Below, in pieces: positions 7,263 to 16,029 of a stretch of DNA of 18,178 nucleotides. This stretch comes from CAYVOV01 sp964453525 (GTDB taxonomy: Bacteria; Chloroflexota; Dehalococcoidia; Dehalococcoidales; UBA2162), in the NCBI GenBank assembly GCA_964453525.1, contig CAYVOV010000032.1, positions 1 to 18,178 on the forward strand, given 5' to 3'. The number at the start of each line of letters is the position of its first letter. The stretch's first letter is position 1. The notes under the pieces are model-generated. The model had not been told where the DNA came from and did not search any database. It saw nothing but the letters and a program-made list of their open reading frames with translations. The position numbers and the translations under genes were made by a program.

Positions 7263-7469
7263 TCAACCTCCTTCTTGTTGCTTTGCCTCTTTCAACGTGC
7301 GGAGTTCATTGATGTGGAAAAAGCGCTGGTTATCGAATTCGACCGGCCTGATTTTGCCGTCCCGAACCCAGCGCCACAAAGTCATGCGGCTGACACCGAG
7401 AAATTCCGCTGCTCGGCTCGCCGTTAGTAGGTCTCCCGTTTTGATTGTAACTTCTCTTTCAGTGCTCAC
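7263..7469 (-). CDS. Excisionase/MerR-like small HTH DNA-binding protein
   Basis: A 68-residue protein with a winged HTH of the HTH_17/excisionase type: LLTASRAAEFLGVSRMTLWR followed by WVRDGKIRPVEF and DNQRFFHINELRTLKEA. These proteins bind DNA as recombination directionality factors or as small repressors. The reading frame is open to a GTG at 7487, but that lies inside the promoter. I choose the GTG at 7469 because the expected transcription start is only about 2 bases upstream, implying a nearly leaderless mRNA. Its stop lies 27 bases from the tRNA-Lys fragment, so it may help integrate or excise the element. A palindrome on its own promoter suggests autoregulation. Confidence 0.75.
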   Translation of the reverse strand: MSTEREVTIKTGDLLTASRAAEFLGVSRMTLWRWVRDGKIRPVEFDNQRFFHINELRTLKEAKQQEGG

Positions 7470-7470
7470 G

Positions 7471-7506
7471 GTTACACACTGTAACACAGTCGGTCGGGTT
7501 TGTCAA
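7471..7506 (-). promoter_or_regulatory. Promoter with overlapping palindromic operator
   Basis: On the - strand TTGACA (7506-7501), a 17-base spacer and TACAGT (7483-7478) form a good sigma-70 promoter reading into the HTH gene. The palindrome GTTACACACTGTAAC (7471-7485; 6-base arms, 3-base centre) covers the -10 box and the start point, as expected for a repressor site. The HTH protein itself is the natural candidate binder. Confidence 0.65.
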
Positions 7507-7655
7507 GACCCCTAAAAGGTAGATTTTCTGGGAAATTTTATGCTATAGGAAAAGTAGGATGCCACTTGCCCTATTAAGCTCAAGGTCTTCTTTTGAAGTA
7601 TAGAAAGAGCGACGTAAGGATAGAGGATACTCTCCGGTGGATATTTTGCAATGTG

Positions 7656-8363
7656 TCACATATGCATCGTAATCCAAAGATGATGGATTAATATTTTGTT
7701 GCTTTTCACGCTACCACTTCTATTATGAGTTGAGCGGCAGTTCGCGATACTTTTTGAAGGGTCTACTTCAAGTTTTTCAAGCATTTCACTTATGTTCCAA
7801 ACACAAACGTCTGCTATTGTACCGCTACTGAGCTCTACAATCCACTTGTTAATTTTATTATGCCAACCGTTTGCAGAGCCTTCCTGCAAATACCCGATCA
7901 TCGCAGCTATATCATGGTTTGCTCCGTGGAATCCCAATTTGAATCGCTGGATTCCGCCGTTCTTATGTTTTATCCCTCCCGTAACATACTCTTTTTCGCG
8001 GTCAGGCGAAGGAGCCGGAAGTCGTTTGCATTCAAAGACAATCACAGGATCATAGATGGTATAAAGACTCGCTCCGATAGTTACTTCGGTAATAGGTGAT
8101 GCAGAGATGTCCACACTTCTGAGACCAAATTGGTATTCCTCATGGTCAAAACGAATCAAAGGGAACTCGTTCCGAGCTTTAACATCCAGGAATTTACACA
8201 GATGAAGATTTAACTTGTTTTCGGATTGTTCATTAGGTCGACTGGGGTCATCTCGCCAGAACGGTAGTTGCTCTTGCACAAAGTCGATTGTCTTTGATAC
8301 AAGTGTACCCGGGGCGAGACCAGTTGTAATTTTGCCAGTAGTCTGTTCACCCGTATTCCCCAT
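7656..8363 (-). CDS. PD-(D/E)XK restriction-endonuclease-like protein
   Basis: A 235-residue protein I do not recognise by name but which carries a PD-(D/E)XK nuclease core. There is an N-terminal helix with a conserved-looking Glu in QSENKLNLHLCKFLD (46-60), then D85 in RSVDISAS, then the strand PVIVFECKRL (106-115) with E111 and K113, followed by a QRFKLGFHG segment. D85 and E-C-K at this spacing form the typical metal site. The ATG at 8363 is preferred over upstream GTG/ATG at 8414/8411, because it lies 4 bases after the methyltransferase stop and has AGGGA ahead of it. The tight coupling to an Eco57I-like methyltransferase suggests it is the cleaving partner of that enzyme. It has no obvious target-recognition domain, so specificity would come from the methyltransferase. 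Confidence 0.7.
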   Translation of the reverse strand: MGNTGEQTTGKITTGLAPGTLVSKTIDFVQEQLPFWRDDPSRPNEQSENKLNLHLCKFLDVKARNEFPLIRFDHEEYQFGLRSVDISASPITEVTIGASLYTIYDPVIVFECKRLPAPSPDREKEYVTGGIKHKNGGIQRFKLGFHGANHDIAAMIGYLQEGSANGWHNKINKWIVELSSGTIADVCVWNISEMLEKLEVDPSKSIANCRSTHNRSGSVKSNKILIHHLWITMHM

Positions 8364-8367
8364 CTTT

Positions 8368-11250
8368 TTAATATCCCTGTCGGCGAAGGTCAATAATCGT
8401 TTCGTCGGCATCACGAACCGCCGTTGAGCGAATCCAATAACGCAACCGGTCCGGCTTAATTAGTAGTAAATAGTTTTCAGAGTAGAGACGTAAGATGCGA
8501 ATAGTACGAAGGTGTACATGATTTTTATCATCATAAATCAGTTTTCGCAATTCATCTTGTGGCTGGTCTGAGAGCCATGAGAAATCACGACGTTCGCCAA
8601 AATAGAAAGGCTGGCAGGTCAAACCGTTGAGAAAAATAGGCTCCGAAGCTTTTAAGTTGTCATACACATTTTTCAGCATACGAATGAATAATTCTGAATA
8701 AACGTTGAGGGCATCAGTGTCTGCCGGCTTTGTTAACAACTTTGAATTCTGTCCAAGACGGATATAGTCAGTCATATATTGAAGAGTATCGTCGCACAAA
8801 GCCTTCTCCCAGAACGAGAAAGACAACTCGTTCAAATCTTCAGGATAAGGTAAGTTATCGATGTCATCCTTTAAGAGCGCAGTTGCTTTTCCCACAAGCG
8901 ACGTGCCATTCAGAGTACAGAAGAAACGATAGAATTCATGATAATGAGATATAGTATTGTAGAATTCGCGGAGTTCTGAACTTTGGTTTGTAGGAGCAGG
9001 AATTCCCACGATTGAATGATTGTATGCAATAAAATCTTTATCCCAAAAGATGATAGGAAGAGAGTCAATTTTCTTTATCAGAATAAGAGGCGGACTATAC
9101 CGACTTTCAGTATATGCAGTATGAAAAAGAGTATCTTCAAGAGTTGTGATTTGTTTTTCGTCAATACCGGTATCTGTAAAGGCTTTAGTTGGAAGGAATG
9201 ATCTACCAGTTAGGAATGGCGCTGGTGTTCGTTTTACCTTTCCCTCTTTTTCGATTTCCTTTCCAATAATGAACCCTTCACCGTAATCCCACTCTTTTTG
9301 CTTTACGAATTTTTCCAGTTTACGCATATTTTGAAGACGTCGTGACATATCGAAAAGTCGGCCGCCACCCAGAAGATTGGAGCGCCATACATATGGGCAT
9401 GCTTCAACCTGTTTCTGCGAAACGTGTTGTCGGTCGTAGTGGTCAAGCTCAAAACAGATATGCTCTTTGACGCTCACTGTTCGTCTGAAAATGTGGTGCA
9501 TAATTCGATGGTCATCAGGGGGCTCATTGGCTTGAGCAAGCAAAGCTATTGTCTTAGCGTCAGCCCCTTCATATAATTTACGAATAGATACAAAGTCTAA
9601 GACGGTGTCGACCTTGTATTTTTGAAAAAGATAAGCTCGGAAGTCTTGTGCATTGCGATTATAAAGCAAAGTAGAAGGCTGAATTAAGCAAACCTGACCT
9701 CCCGAACGAAGAATGCTATAAGCTTGTTCCAGGAACAAGTAGGCCGATTGTTTATCTGGTAATACTCCTCGCTTTTTATCTTGGTGCTGTGCAGCTCTAT
9801 CGATTTGTACACCAGGGGCTGAAAGTTGAGATTCAAATGGAGGATTCCCGATGATCGCATCGAATCCCTCCTGAAGAATAGTAGGTTTACCTTGATGGAA
9901 GTCGAGAAGAACATTAAAAAAATCTGCTTCTAACAAATTTGATTCGCGCAATTTATCGAATTTCAATTCCTCCCATATGACATCTGACTGTAATGCATCA
10001 CAGATTGCCAGGCACATACTGAACGAAGTCAGATGAATAGCGTATTCATCTACTTCGACTCCGAAGATGCTCTGTTTAAGGATCCGTTTAAGCGTATCTA
10101 CATTAGGGAGCTGCCAATTATTCTGACTGCGCCAAACATTAATCAATTTCTTAAAGGCACCAACGAGAAAAATTCCTGAACCACAAGCTGGATCTAAGAC
10201 GCGCTCCTCGCCGGTGAGCTTCTCATACGGCATGGCATAATCTAACAGTAAGGATGCCAAAAAAGGAGGCGTATAGACAGTGCCATGACCACCATCAACA
10301 AATCTCTGATAGAGATTACTGATGATTTCAACAGGCAGATGTTCAAAAGAGAATTGTTTCCAAAGGTAACGCTGTCGTTTTATTGTCCTCGCTTCTACTA
10401 AATTGGCAAAGTGAACGAGAATATCATTGTTGAGTGCTTGTCGCTCTGCACTTGAAAGTGAAAAGACATCTCCGTTGAATTTGTCTTCGAGGAAATCCAG
10501 CAGTCTACATACCTCCTGAGAATTGCCACCTTGTAGAACCTGGAAAAAACTTTCCGCTCCTTCGTGGTAATTGCCGAAGAAGTCATCGGGGAATACACGC
10601 CGGTCCTCAAGATACTTAATCAATACCATTAGCAGAAGTAACTGCCGAAAAATCGGATTTTCTTCACCTTGGAGTTCATTGTCTGTGTCGACAACTGCTT
10701 GAATCAGCAACTGATGTGCTGTCTTGGCATAGTCCGCTAAATCCCGGTTAGGAGTTTCTTCCCAAAAGGTCCCATCTGCTAAACGTAATGCAGAGAAGTT
10801 TTCTAGCTCGCGATTAATATCGGCAGCAGCGGTCAGTCCCTCGACCTCGAAGCGTTTAACAGTCTTATAATGGTAATTCTCATCCTCGTCCACCCAAAAA
10901 TCTGGCCCACGCGCGCATGTCAAGATGTCAATTCGGGTAGGCCAAGAGATATAAATTAGAGGGGCAGCTCCGTGAAGCCATACTTCCAGATGAAGTTTAG
11001 CTAGGGTTTCTTCATCAAGCTTTTCATCAGCGTTATCTACAACATAGGCCAGTATTTGTGATGAGCGCCCGTCTGAAAAACGGCGAAAGAATACGTAATC
11101 AATGCGATTAAACGTTTCTGCATAAGTAACAGCAGCTTGTTCGTCTATCCCCAGATTTCCTCTTGAAGTTCCACGTACAGGGACTAAACCTGAGGTAAGC
11201 TTGCCATTGGAGTCAATAAGATTAACTAATTGAAGAGCGTTAGTGGCCAT
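8368..11250 (-). CDS. Eco57I-like N6-adenine DNA methyltransferase (type II/IIG-like)
   Basis: A 960-residue protein of type IIG-like build. The N-terminal 290 residues hold an undefined alpha/beta region (WLHGAAPLIYISWPTRIDIL, around 91-110). A helical linker leads to the gamma-class methyltransferase: YTPPFLASLLLDY (326-338), SAM motif VLDPACGSGIFLV (351-363), EVDEYAI (399-405) and catalytic IIGNPPFES (466-474). The C-terminal 400 residues are probably the target-recognition part. It should methylate adenine N6 in a specific DNA site. No clear PD-(D/E)XK site is visible in its N-terminus, while the next gene carries one. A GTG at 11268 is an alternative start; the ATG at 11250 has GAG at suitable spacing. 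It follows the Res gene by 134 bases, so it may have its own promoter. Confidence 0.88.
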   Translation of the reverse strand: MATNALQLVNLIDSNGKLTSGLVPVRGTSRGNLGIDEQAAVTYAETFNRIDYVFFRRFSDGRSSQILAYVVDNADEKLDEETLAKLHLEVWLHGAAPLIYISWPTRIDILTCARGPDFWVDEDENYHYKTVKRFEVEGLTAAADINRELENFSALRLADGTFWEETPNRDLADYAKTAHQLLIQAVVDTDNELQGEENPIFRQLLLLMVLIKYLEDRRVFPDDFFGNYHEGAESFFQVLQGGNSQEVCRLLDFLEDKFNGDVFSLSSAERQALNNDILVHFANLVEARTIKRQRYLWKQFSFEHLPVEIISNLYQRFVDGGHGTVYTPPFLASLLLDYAMPYEKLTGEERVLDPACGSGIFLVGAFKKLINVWRSQNNWQLPNVDTLKRILKQSIFGVEVDEYAIHLTSFSMCLAICDALQSDVIWEELKFDKLRESNLLEADFFNVLLDFHQGKPTILQEGFDAIIGNPPFESQLSAPGVQIDRAAQHQDKKRGVLPDKQSAYLFLEQAYSILRSGGQVCLIQPSTLLYNRNAQDFRAYLFQKYKVDTVLDFVSIRKLYEGADAKTIALLAQANEPPDDHRIMHHIFRRTVSVKEHICFELDHYDRQHVSQKQVEACPYVWRSNLLGGGRLFDMSRRLQNMRKLEKFVKQKEWDYGEGFIIGKEIEKEGKVKRTPAPFLTGRSFLPTKAFTDTGIDEKQITTLEDTLFHTAYTESRYSPPLILIKKIDSLPIIFWDKDFIAYNHSIVGIPAPTNQSSELREFYNTISHYHEFYRFFCTLNGTSLVGKATALLKDDIDNLPYPEDLNELSFSFWEKALCDDTLQYMTDYIRLGQNSKLLTKPADTDALNVYSELFIRMLKNVYDNLKASEPIFLNGLTCQPFYFGERRDFSWLSDQPQDELRKLIYDDKNHVHLRTIRILRLYSENYLLLIKPDRLRYWIRSTAVRDADETIIDLRRQGY

Positions 11251-11384
11251 TTTCTTTCTCAACTCCACTAAGGTCTATCATTTTTATTATTCCTTGTCTG
11301 TTCGTCACATCTCTTTCCCGTGAATCACCGGATTGGTAGTGTTTACTATACATGACGGATTGTTGGATTTTCCTTTAGAAGGTC

Positions 11385-13757
11385 TCAGGATTCCTCCAGC
11401 TTAGCCTCAAGTTCCGACTTGAAATCCTTGTATGTCTTCTCCCGCAGGGCTTTGAAAAACAGGTCGTAGCTCTCTGGGGAGAGGAATTTGAAATAATACC
11501 GCTGCTCTTTCTGTAACTCGTTGACCCTGGCAAAATGTTCTTTTGAATACTGGAGCTTAGCCTTATTTTCATCGGAGACATCGTTGTCCATCTTAATTTC
11601 CACCACAATAATATCGTTGGCCACCTTGATAAAGAAATCAGGATTGAAACTTCCCTGTTTGGGATGTTCTCCCTTTCGCCAGGAGTATTCAATGCTATAG
11701 AAACCCACATCCAGGGACTTGAGCCAGGCATCTATTGACTTGGCTGTCTGTTCGGCAGTCAATCCCCGGATAAACCTGCGTTCAGGGTCATAGGAAGCCA
11801 AGGCTACGTTAAGGGGGGTTTTGAAGTTGTATTTATTCTCCACCTTTATCAGTGCTTTTCTCGGAAGGTCCTCATCCTCCTCAATATCCTTCAGCACCTT
11901 TCTATCCGGCGCCTCCCCCAGGGTCATAGAATAGTCATCCCAAAATACCGTGCTATCACGTCGTAGCGACCCTACACCTATGCTGTTCTTGTTTATCTGT
12001 CTGGTGCTGATTTTGTAGGGTTCTTTTGATTTCGCCACTATCCTTGGGAAAGTGCTGCTTTTCCTTTTTATGACGCCAAAAGCCTGGACTGTTTTCTGGC
12101 GATTTTCCTCGCCAACCATGCCTGTTTTATCGTTCACTTGTTTCAGAGACTGTCGGATAATTTTAGCAATTTTTTCTTTGGTCCATTCTCCGCTATAGTC
12201 GGTCCCTGCCTCTTCGTCAAAAATGCGAAGGCGATTAGACACATCATGTGCCAGCTCGTCGACAGAGTACATCTTGAACTCAATCAGTGTTTTCTTTACG
12301 TCAGGCTCGTCGGAGACCGCCCTAATATAGGTAGTGCTCTTTTCTACATCCGCCTCCTGGCTGGAATAACTAATATACCCTTTCTTAAGCAATTCAAATT
12401 CGTCCTCTTTCGGATATTCCTTAGTCTCTTCTATTACCTTCTCATAATCAATTTGATACAGGTCAAAGTTGTAGTCCTCTTTCTTCTCCACTGGGTAGGA
12501 GTGGATGCGCTTCTCAATCTCCAAAACTTCATCTACCAGGTGTTTGATGCTCCCTGACCACTTATCGTGATTGAAGACGGTTACAACGGGCTGATTGCCC
12601 CTGTAGACCTCGGGTATTCTCAAGCCCCTTCCCAATACCTGGGCAATCAGAAGTTTTGAATTAAACGCTCGCTCCTCATGCGGGACGATCTGAAAGACGT
12701 TTTTAACATCCCAGCCTTCGGAGAGCATGCTAACAGAGGTAATCCACTCAATGGGGTTGTCCTTGTCATCTACCCTTCGCAGGATCGGAATATTACTCTT
12801 ATGCTCGTTGGCAGAGGTAACGATTAAAACCTTCTCTGCCGCTTGCTCTTTACTTATCTTTTCTTTGGCGGCAAGGAAGGCAACCAGTTTATCGGTGAGA
12901 CGCTTGCAGGCGGCGATGTTTTTGGTAACCAGGATGGTGATGGGCTTGACCTTACGGTATTTGACTGTCTTGTTCTCAATGTGATTGTCGTAAATCTTTT
13001 GGAACTTCTCGTCCTCACTCCCCGAGGAGTCTTCAGCCACATAGCGGATGGATTTGACAAATTTATCATCAATAGAATCCCTCAAGGGAAAACGATGAAT
13101 GACATCAGTGAAATAGTCATCTCCTATATAGCAGGTGCCGGAATCATTCACGATATATTTGAATCCGTATTTAGGGTCAAGTAAAAATTCCTTCCATTTC
13201 TTGAGNNNNNNNNNNNNNNNNNNNNNNNNNNNNNNNNNNNNNNNNNNNNNNNNNNNNNNNNNNNNNNNNNNNNNNNNNNNNNNNNNNNNNNNNNNNNNNN
13301 NNNNNGCGGAGAGGCTTCGAAACTTTTCCGTCAAACCGGCTTCGATGGTGTTAGAAGGACACAGGACCAATACCTGATCCACGGCGCCATCGGCAAGCAT
13401 AGCGCGGGCAATGCCATACATCACGTAACTTTTACCGGTAGCCGTTGCATGGTCCAGGGAGCATGAGAGTTTATCGGGCATCTGCAGATAGCTGATAAAA
13501 TCCGTAAAAGAGGAATACTTCTCCTGAAGCTTGGGGTTGTTGTGATAGCTTTCCTCCGCCAGTTCTTTGAGGCTTTTGTATTCACCGCATAAAAAGTAGC
13601 GCATTGCCTCCCGGATGGCCTCTTTCTGATACTCTCTGTCCCCGCAGAGGGCGTCCAGGAAAGCCTCGTATTTATTCGGATCAAACCTCTTAGGGTCGTA
13701 GTTAGGAGAGACCTTAAGGACTAAATCCTTGTTCTGAAAGGTCTGCCACTCAAGCAT
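11385..13757 (-). CDS. res: Type III restriction enzyme Res subunit (helicase-nuclease), interrupted by assembly gap
   Basis: The ATP-dependent cleaving subunit of a type III restriction system. N-terminal region: DHATATGKSYVMYGIA has helicase motif I (ATGKS, 106-110) and VLVLCPS (129-135) is motif Ia. After 100 N the frame resumes just before motif III (SGTCYIGDDYF), then VTKNIAACKRL, SMLSEGWDVKNV (343-354) and motif VI QVLGRGLRIP (373-382). The C-terminal nuclease shows NPDFF (705-709) and VVEIK (718-722), the PD...EXK active site. Numbers count 34 placeholder codons. Motif II (DExH) must lie in the gap, and the family is usually longer (about 900-1000 aa), so real sequence is missing. The ATG follows the Mod stop by 2 bases. 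It works with Mod, which supplies sequence specificity. Confidence 0.93.
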   Translation of the reverse strand: MLEWQTFQNKDLVLKVSPNYDPKRFDPNKYEAFLDALCGDREYQKEAIREAMRYFLCGEYKSLKELAEESYHNNPKLQEKYSSFTDFISYLQMPDKLSCSLDHATATGKSYVMYGIARAMLADGAVDQVLVLCPSNTIEAGLTEKFRSLSXXXXXXXXXXXXXXXXXXXXXXXXXXXXXXXXXXLKKWKEFLLDPKYGFKYIVNDSGTCYIGDDYFTDVIHRFPLRDSIDDKFVKSIRYVAEDSSGSEDEKFQKIYDNHIENKTVKYRKVKPITILVTKNIAACKRLTDKLVAFLAAKEKISKEQAAEKVLIVTSANEHKSNIPILRRVDDKDNPIEWITSVSMLSEGWDVKNVFQIVPHEERAFNSKLLIAQVLGRGLRIPEVYRGNQPVVTVFNHDKWSGSIKHLVDEVLEIEKRIHSYPVEKKEDYNFDLYQIDYEKVIEETKEYPKEDEFELLKKGYISYSSQEADVEKSTTYIRAVSDEPDVKKTLIEFKMYSVDELAHDVSNRLRIFDEEAGTDYSGEWTKEKIAKIIRQSLKQVNDKTGMVGEENRQKTVQAFGVIKRKSSTFPRIVAKSKEPYKISTRQINKNSIGVGSLRRDSTVFWDDYSMTLGEAPDRKVLKDIEEDEDLPRKALIKVENKYNFKTPLNVALASYDPERRFIRGLTAEQTAKSIDAWLKSLDVGFYSIEYSWRKGEHPKQGSFNPDFFIKVANDIIVVEIKMDNDVSDENKAKLQYSKEHFARVNELQKEQRYYFKFLSPESYDLFFKALREKTYKDFKSELEAKLEES
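13206..13305. other. Assembly gap of exactly 100 N
   Basis: One hundred undetermined bases, the customary filler for a scaffold join of unknown length. It falls in the res gene between helicase motifs Ia and III. The apparent unbroken frame through it carries no information, since 100 is not the measured size. Confidence 0.98.
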
Positions 13758-13759
13758 GG

Positions 13760-15730
13760 CTACTTCTTCCTCTTACCATTAAAGTCGGACAGTGTCTTTA
13801 CCTCCCGCTTTTCATTGCCGAAAATATCAATGTAGATGACCATGATTTGCTTCCTGACTTGATCCTCGCCAAACCGCACCTCATAGCCGTTCTTCTTCAA
13901 TTCCACGGCGTAGAAGACTTCGTCCAGGTCAAAGACTTCTCCATCAAAATCATAGTCCAGCATGACCATAGAGAGGGTCTCAAGGTTGGCAAACTCAAGA
14001 GGCTTGCGGGAGATAACCTTGCTCTCGAACCTCTCAATCTTGATAGCACATTCTTTTGTTCCTTTTCCTATCTCCAGTTGCCCCTTTTTGTCCTGAATAA
14101 AGTATTTACACTCTACCGCCGGCACCTGAATAAAATCAAAGCCTACGGCATCCACCGTGTCGTTGACATCCATTTCGCTGACCGGCTGTTTGATTCTGGT
14201 AAAACCTCGATTGTGGATTTCTTCAATGATGGAATAGGGGATGCGGAGAACAAAGTATTTCGTCTTACCCTTCTCGATGTAGTCTTCAAGAAACATCACC
14301 GACGCGGCGGGGGCAATGATGAAGAAGCGCCTACCAACTTTGTTTCCCAGATATTTATGGAGGTCATCAATAAAGCCCCGGTCCATTACGGCGTCTTTAT
14401 GTTCCTGGTAATTGAAGACCATGACGCTGTCCGCCCCCAGGTAGCCGTCAAGCTCAATTTTGGAAATTTCATGCTTATCATCCCGACACTGAAAGAGCCC
14501 AAGGGCAAAGTCCCGATACTGCTCCCAGGGGAGTTCTTTGATCATCTTATAATCATAAAGGCCGGCATTGTAGAGAGTGAATGGCTTGCACGGCTTGCCG
14601 TATTTCTTCTTGGGGTTTTCTAAATCCTTGCTCTCGGCAATGTTTAAGAGGCGCTTCTGCATGGTGTAGATGGCCAGTTTCCCGCAGTCCATGCCTATCC
14701 ACCGCCTGCCGAGCTTCTCAGCCACGGCCTGGGTGGTGCCTGATCCGGCAAAGCAATCCAGCACAAGGTCGCCTGGGTTGGAGGAGGCTTCCAGAAATAA
14801 TGTCAAAAGACCTTCGGGCTTCTGGGTAGGATATTCCAGCCTTTCCGCAGATACATTTAAGACAGGTTTGACACTCACTTTCTTGATAACACCGCCTTCT
14901 ACTATGTTCACATCTCCCTCTATTACGTCCCGGAGTAAAACATCTGCATAGTAGCGTCCTTGTTCATCTGTCTGGGGATTAAAGAACGGTTTGTCGTAGT
15001 AAGTGCGCTCCTTCAATCCCTCATAGAACATTTCTTGCGATCTCGAATAGAAAAGTATTGTATCATGCTTGGATGGATAACCCGTTGCTGCAGATGCTCC
15101 GCCAGTTCTGTAACTCCAAATTATTTCATTCCTGAAATTATGATCCCTAAAAATCTCGTCCATAATTACCTTAGTGTAGTGTCCCTTCCTCTGATCCAAA
15201 TGCACATAAATACTTCCATCTTCACTCAGTAGCTCCCGTAGGAAAATAAGCCTCTTTCTTAAAAACTCTAAAAAAATCGCCCCTGCAATCTTGTCCTGAT
15301 ACGCTTTCTGATCCTGGCTTCCCCGGAACTCCTGCCTTGTTGCAAACGGTGGGTCAATATAGACCAGCCTTATCCCCGGTGTCCCGTCAGTGTTTTTAAG
15401 CTTGCCTTCTTCTTTCATTTGCACGAGGGTCTTCAGCACCTGAAGGTTATCGCCGAAGATGAGCATGTTCGTCCAGCCATTGCCGCTCTCGCCATTTCGG
15501 AAGGTCTTAACCCTCTGCAAAGGCACGGCCATGGTATCAGCAAGAATGTCCACCTCTCTTTCCTTATCAGCATAGAGCAATTCATATTCTTTTCTGGTAT
15601 CAAAGAGGAGCGACCGCTTGAGCTGTTCAAGTTGCTGGATAAGGTCTTCTCTATAGTCTTCTGGGAGAGACTTTCCTTCTTTGAGGAGGCTGATAATTTT
15701 CTCAATTTCAGATTCAGGCAGCTTAGGCAT
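13760..15730 (-). CDS. mod: Type III restriction-modification methyltransferase Mod
   Basis: A 656-residue beta-class N6-adenine methyltransferase. A helical N-terminal segment (1-60) precedes NMLIFGDNLQVLKTL (88-102, typical of Mod proteins). The catalytic motif IV LVYIDPPF is at 122-129, with Phe where Tyr is commoner. The target-recognition region lies roughly within 180-295. YPTQKPEGLL (300-309) and SAM-binding LVLDCFAGSGTT (322-333) follow, giving the IV-before-I order of the beta class. The C-terminal 300 residues resemble the Res-contacting part of other Mods. It recognises a short asymmetric site, methylates one strand for protection and directs Res to unmodified DNA. The ATG at 15730 is preceded by AAGGGGAAGG. 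The next gene, res, begins 2 bases after its stop, and a small HTH gene stands 36 bases upstream. Confidence 0.95.
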   Translation of the reverse strand: MPKLPESEIEKIISLLKEGKSLPEDYREDLIQQLEQLKRSLLFDTRKEYELLYADKEREVDILADTMAVPLQRVKTFRNGESGNGWTNMLIFGDNLQVLKTLVQMKEEGKLKNTDGTPGIRLVYIDPPFATRQEFRGSQDQKAYQDKIAGAIFLEFLRKRLIFLRELLSEDGSIYVHLDQRKGHYTKVIMDEIFRDHNFRNEIIWSYRTGGASAATGYPSKHDTILFYSRSQEMFYEGLKERTYYDKPFFNPQTDEQGRYYADVLLRDVIEGDVNIVEGGVIKKVSVKPVLNVSAERLEYPTQKPEGLLTLFLEASSNPGDLVLDCFAGSGTTQAVAEKLGRRWIGMDCGKLAIYTMQKRLLNIAESKDLENPKKKYGKPCKPFTLYNAGLYDYKMIKELPWEQYRDFALGLFQCRDDKHEISKIELDGYLGADSVMVFNYQEHKDAVMDRGFIDDLHKYLGNKVGRRFFIIAPAASVMFLEDYIEKGKTKYFVLRIPYSIIEEIHNRGFTRIKQPVSEMDVNDTVDAVGFDFIQVPAVECKYFIQDKKGQLEIGKGTKECAIKIERFESKVISRKPLEFANLETLSMVMLDYDFDGEVFDLDEVFYAVELKKNGYEVRFGEDQVRKQIMVIYIDIFGNEKREVKTLSDFNGKRKK

Positions 15731-15766
15731 AATTACTACCTTCCCCTTATTTTGACGTTCCCGGGT

Positions 15767-15991
15767 TTATTTACTATTTTCTCCTTCGAAAGAGTTGGCT
15801 AGAATAGCTTGGGCTTCTCTGAGCCAGTCGTCATCGAAGAATTTAAGACCATATTCATTCACATAAGTGGGCGGTGGAAGGACACCTGCCTTAATCCGCC
15901 GGCGAAGCTTGGCTTGGTGCATGCTGAGGCGCCCAGCTGCTTGGGGGAGTGTCATATACTTGTATCGTTCATCTATTCTTGGCCCTGCCAT
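15767..15991 (-). CDS. Small HTH protein heading the restriction operon
   Basis: A 74-residue protein with an excisionase/MerR-like fold: MTLPQAAGRLSMHQAKLRRR as helix-turn-helix, IKAGVLPPPTYV as wing, then GLKFFDDDWLREAQAIL. The second half matches the usual end of helix-turn-helix family 17 proteins, in which D/E-W-L-R-E follows the wing. It is the first gene of the Mod-Res transcript and starts about 3 bases after the predicted transcription start, so the ATG at 15991 may be read from a nearly leaderless mRNA; an internal ATG (Met13) would keep the HTH whole. Its place suggests a controller of the restriction genes, analogous in role but not in family to C proteins of type II systems. It resembles the HTH at 7263-7469 in size and promoter layout. 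Confidence 0.75.
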   Translation of the reverse strand: MAGPRIDERYKYMTLPQAAGRLSMHQAKLRRRIKAGVLPPPTYVNEYGLKFFDDDWLREAQAILANSFEGENSK

Positions 15992-16000
15992 CTTGCCTTG

Positions 16001-16029
16001 ATGTTAAGACTCTGTCAGGTATTTGTCAA
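16001..16029 (-). promoter_or_regulatory. Promoter of the HTH-mod-res operon
   Basis: On the - strand TTGACA (16029-16024), a 17-base spacer and TAACAT (16006-16001) make a good sigma-70 promoter. The predicted start point is near 15994, only a few bases from the ATG at 15991. Confidence 0.65.

Noticed and set aside
7193..7300. Complete tRNA-Lys gene
   Set aside because: Only the 3' half can be matched; no acceptor 5' strand or D arm is found and an HTH gene occupies the place where they should be.
11242..11354. 37-codon - strand frame between res and the methyltransferase, ending just past the methyltransferase ATG
   Set aside because: Considered as a leader peptide; the ribosome binding site is weak and the content featureless, so it is not supported.
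13847..14623. 258-codon + strand frame inside mod
   Set aside because: Long antisense frame, but the - strand product is a clear Mod protein; no start signals or homology-like content.
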